A stretch of 64,000 bases of DNA from Ptiloglossa arizonensis (lineage: Eukaryota; Arthropoda; Insecta; Hymenoptera; Colletidae): NCBI RefSeq assembly GCF_051014685.1, contig NC_135060.1, forward strand, positions 5,456,001 to 5,520,000. Reading direction: 5' to 3'. The notes below the pieces were generated by a model. It saw only the letters and a list, made by a program, of their open reading frames with translations, was not told the DNA's origin and ran no database searches. This document shows positions 61,678 through 64,000 of this stretch, in pieces (within the stretch, counting starts at the first letter, position 1; each line of letters starts with the position of its first letter). Made by a program: the position numbers and the translations under genes.

Positions 61678-61719
61678 CGTTAAGAGCTCGCGCGGTGTCG
61701 AAGCTGCGAGCTCTTAACG
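61678..61719. repeat. Perfect hairpin, 14-bp arms, 14-base loop
   Basis: CGTTAAGAGCTCGC, loop of 14 bases, GCGAGCTCTTAACG. The arms are identical to the outer 14 bases of the hairpin at 59968; the loop is different. It lies 1.67 kb from the first, on the other side of the CAP exon. Confidence 0.9.
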
Positions 61720-62163
61720 AGTATATACGGTATTCGGGAAAAGTGTACAGAAACGATGGTTTCTATTTTCTGTGTGCTCGAAGCATTCAAGATTTTCCAA
61801 ATTTACGAAGAAATATTACAAAAAGCACTCGCGTTGAAATATTAAGAAAAACGTTAATAACGTTTACACACGAATGGTAACCGTTGTAATCAGTTTCATC
61901 CCCACTGGGGTTTCCTTTCGTGATAATTAATTTCTTCTTCTTCTATTAGTCGCTTCTTCAGGCCGATTAAAAGAGACACGCTTAGCTCCTCGAGGAACCT
62001 CTGAGAAAAAGCTATTTTCTTACTCTTCAGCTTTCCCGAATGAAATTTCATCGAACATTTTTTCGAACCTTTCTTTTCGGATCTTTAGACTTCCACGAAT
62101 AGGTTGCCAATAGAGAACAGAGTTCGCGATACGATGGCAGACACGAACGAGTGTTTTATGAAC

Positions 62164-62165
<2 letters not shown>

Positions 62166-62195
<30 letters not shown>
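62166..62195. repeat. GA microsatellite
   Basis: Perfect (AG/GA)15. Confidence 0.95.
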
Positions 62196-62198
<3 letters not shown>

Positions 62199-63610
62199 AA
62201 CCACGACTAATGTTTTTAATACAGTTGGGTCGTTTCACGGCAATAACTGCAAGATCTTAAAGTCTTTTAACTGTAAGAACTGCAACGACTGCAGTTAAAT
62301 TTTTCAGGGTTTCGAACTTAGACTATAAGGCAACTTTCTGTTAAAAAGAACTCAGCGTACAGGGAAAAACAAAGTTATTTAATTAATAAACGTTACTACC
62401 GACTAAATTGAATTTACTCCTTGCTTTGAAATATTTAATATCATTACGGAGTAGAAACTAGTTTAACCAAGTACTAGTAGAGATTGAATAAAGCGTATAC
62501 TTCAGGTTCTTTGCTACATTGTAAAATTTCACGAACTAAACAAGCGCGATTCAACTGAAACATTCATGCAAACGATTACTTAGACCGCGCTGTAAATGAG
62601 CACGAATAAGTACCTCAATTTCTAGTTTCATCGTTGGTTATAATCGTGTTTATTTTAAGAATTTCGTAGTCGTAAATTTTGCCCACGTTTTGGGAATACT
62701 GTCCCACTGGGCTTCGGTGTATTCTGTGGAGAAAGAGAAATCAGTCCTGGATGGAATTGCGAATCGTATCGGGTTAGATGCAAGGAACATCATCCAATTG
62801 TTGTACACGGATTTCAATGGAATTCTGCACAAAGGTAAAGTTTTCAAATATGTACAACGTTCTTTTCGAGCCACAGATTTCGCGTTTAGGGGGCGAAATC
62901 ACTCTTTCCTGTTAGAAGCTGAAAAATTATTCAATGTGCTCTGAAATACTCATAGCTCCGATAACTCGAAAATAAACAGGGACAGAACAAACTGTTATTA
63001 CATTATATTAATTTTCTATTATAATTTCTGAAAAATTGCTAGAGATTCCACTATAGTTGAAAGAGTCAATTTTATAATAAATTCTCCTGGGTGAAAATTA
63101 TTCAACATTGTCCATGGCATCTGCTTCTAATGCACGTATCCTTTAATCGTTCATTTACGGAATGATCTTTTATTTTCTCCAGAATACTAGATAACTTGAG
63201 GAAGACGCACTCACTGCGTTTTTTGTTAAAATTACAGGAGAACGAGCGGTAAATTTACGGTATATTGAACGTTCTTCGTTAAATTTGCGGAGCAATAGTT
63301 TCGAATTCCAGGAATCGATCGTTCGCGTGTACTCGAATATCCCGATTCGTAGAATTTCGTGAAATAACTTATGGGGAATTAATGACGTATGACTGGTTCA
63401 ATCGGGGAGATTGATTAGCGACAAGTTACGTGTCACTTACAGAAGTTACAAGTGTGACGAGTGTGTGCCCTGTCGTTGTACGTTTCAACGTTCGATATTA
63501 TCTTTTCGAATGTCTGAAATTAGAATTCAGTATCTATTTTCTAGGAATGTTTGAACGATTATACACGTGGAGTATAAGTATTCTTTCGACAGTACCATTA
63601 GGTGAATTCT

Positions 63611-64000
63611 CATTCGTTGTTTTATACACGGTGAAATATTTCCTAAATGATGTGTTCAGTTGTCAACGACCATCGGAGCAGTGTTGTCCTATGAACAGAC
63701 ACTTAGCTAATTTTTCCCTGGTAAGTGTAGTCCTGAAATTTGTCTAAGTTAGCTTACAAGGATTAAAGATCAAAGTCAGATAATCCTCATTCGTTGTTTT
63801 ATACACGGTGAAATATTTCCTAAATGACGTGTTCAGTTGTCAACGACCATCGGAGCAGTGTTGTCCTATGAATAGACACTTAGCTAATTTTTCCCTGGTA
63901 AGTGTAGTCCTGAAATTTGTCTAAGTTAGCTCACAAGGATTAAAGATCAAAGTCAGATAATCCTCATTCGTTGTTTTATACACGGTGAAATATTTCCTAA
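63611..64000. repeat. 177-bp satellite array, running off the window end
   Basis: CATTCGTTGTTTTATACACG starts at 63611, 63788 and 63965, exactly 177 bases apart. The copies are nearly identical (a few substitutions), so amplification is recent. Each unit contains a donor-like CCCTGGTAAGTGTAG. At least 2.2 copies are visible; the array continues past 64000. Confidence 0.95.

Larger units (their letters stand above)
61160..63610 (-). other. Intron or 5' side of the CAP gene; no further exon recognised
   Basis: It contains the mariner-like end, the second hairpin and a GA microsatellite. Frames at 62650-62944 on both strands are short and match nothing clearly. The missing N-terminal CAP exons are probably beyond 64000. 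Confidence 0.4.

Noticed and set aside
62650..62944. Possible mariner-like or CAP exon on either strand
   Set aside because: A loose IPKTWAKF word resembles a transposase C-terminus, but nothing else fits and there are no terminal repeats.

Overview
This is raw sequence from an animal nuclear genome, most likely an insect of the order Hymenoptera (a bee or wasp; genus not resolved). The evidence is spliced genes with GT/AG introns, an arthropod-type arginine kinase, several decayed mariner-type transposons, and non-coding DNA unusually rich in CpG words (TCGA, TTCG, CGAA). That composition lacks stop codons by chance, so many long open frames occur here that are not genes. There are no operons, ribosome binding sites, CRISPR arrays or convincing RNA genes.

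Layout: 1-9.9 kb is gene-free on present evidence and holds tandem repeats and decayed small transposons, including a 53-bp array built from transposon ends at 3645-3909. At 9951-10073 (minus strand) is one well-formed 41-codon exon of a membrane protein I cannot name; a weaker candidate exon lies upstream of it at 10656-10814. From 10.8 to 20.6 kb I see only repeats and possible conserved non-coding DNA. A CpG-rich stretch (20.6-21.3 kb) precedes the main gene.

Main gene: a complete arginine kinase on the plus strand in four coding exons (22220-22735, 26286-26451, 37925-38226, 42974-43135). They join in frame into 381 residues with every catalytic residue present, plus a 21-residue cysteine-containing N-terminal extension. 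The three introns are 3.6, 11.5 and 4.7 kb; the middle one holds a cluster of mariner fragments and another inverted-repeat element. A polyadenylation signal candidate lies about 400 bases after the stop.

43.5-60 kb has no supported gene. It contains a TTAA-type inverted-repeat element with a 42-bp minisatellite core (44275-45038), a 215-bp duplication, a frameshifted DDE transposase remnant on the minus strand (about 49300-49660), and islands that look like conserved regulatory DNA. At 60861-61159 (minus) lies an exon encoding the C-terminal part of a CAP-superfamily (venom-allergen-5-like) secreted protein; its other exons must lie outside the window or are unrecognised. Two nearly identical perfect hairpins (59968-60009 and 61678-61719) flank that exon. 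The window ends inside a 177-bp satellite array.

I did not find a new multi-gene system. The items most worth checking are the N-terminally extended arginine kinase paralogue, the CAP exon with a degenerate signature, the hairpin pair, and the satellites derived from transposon ends.
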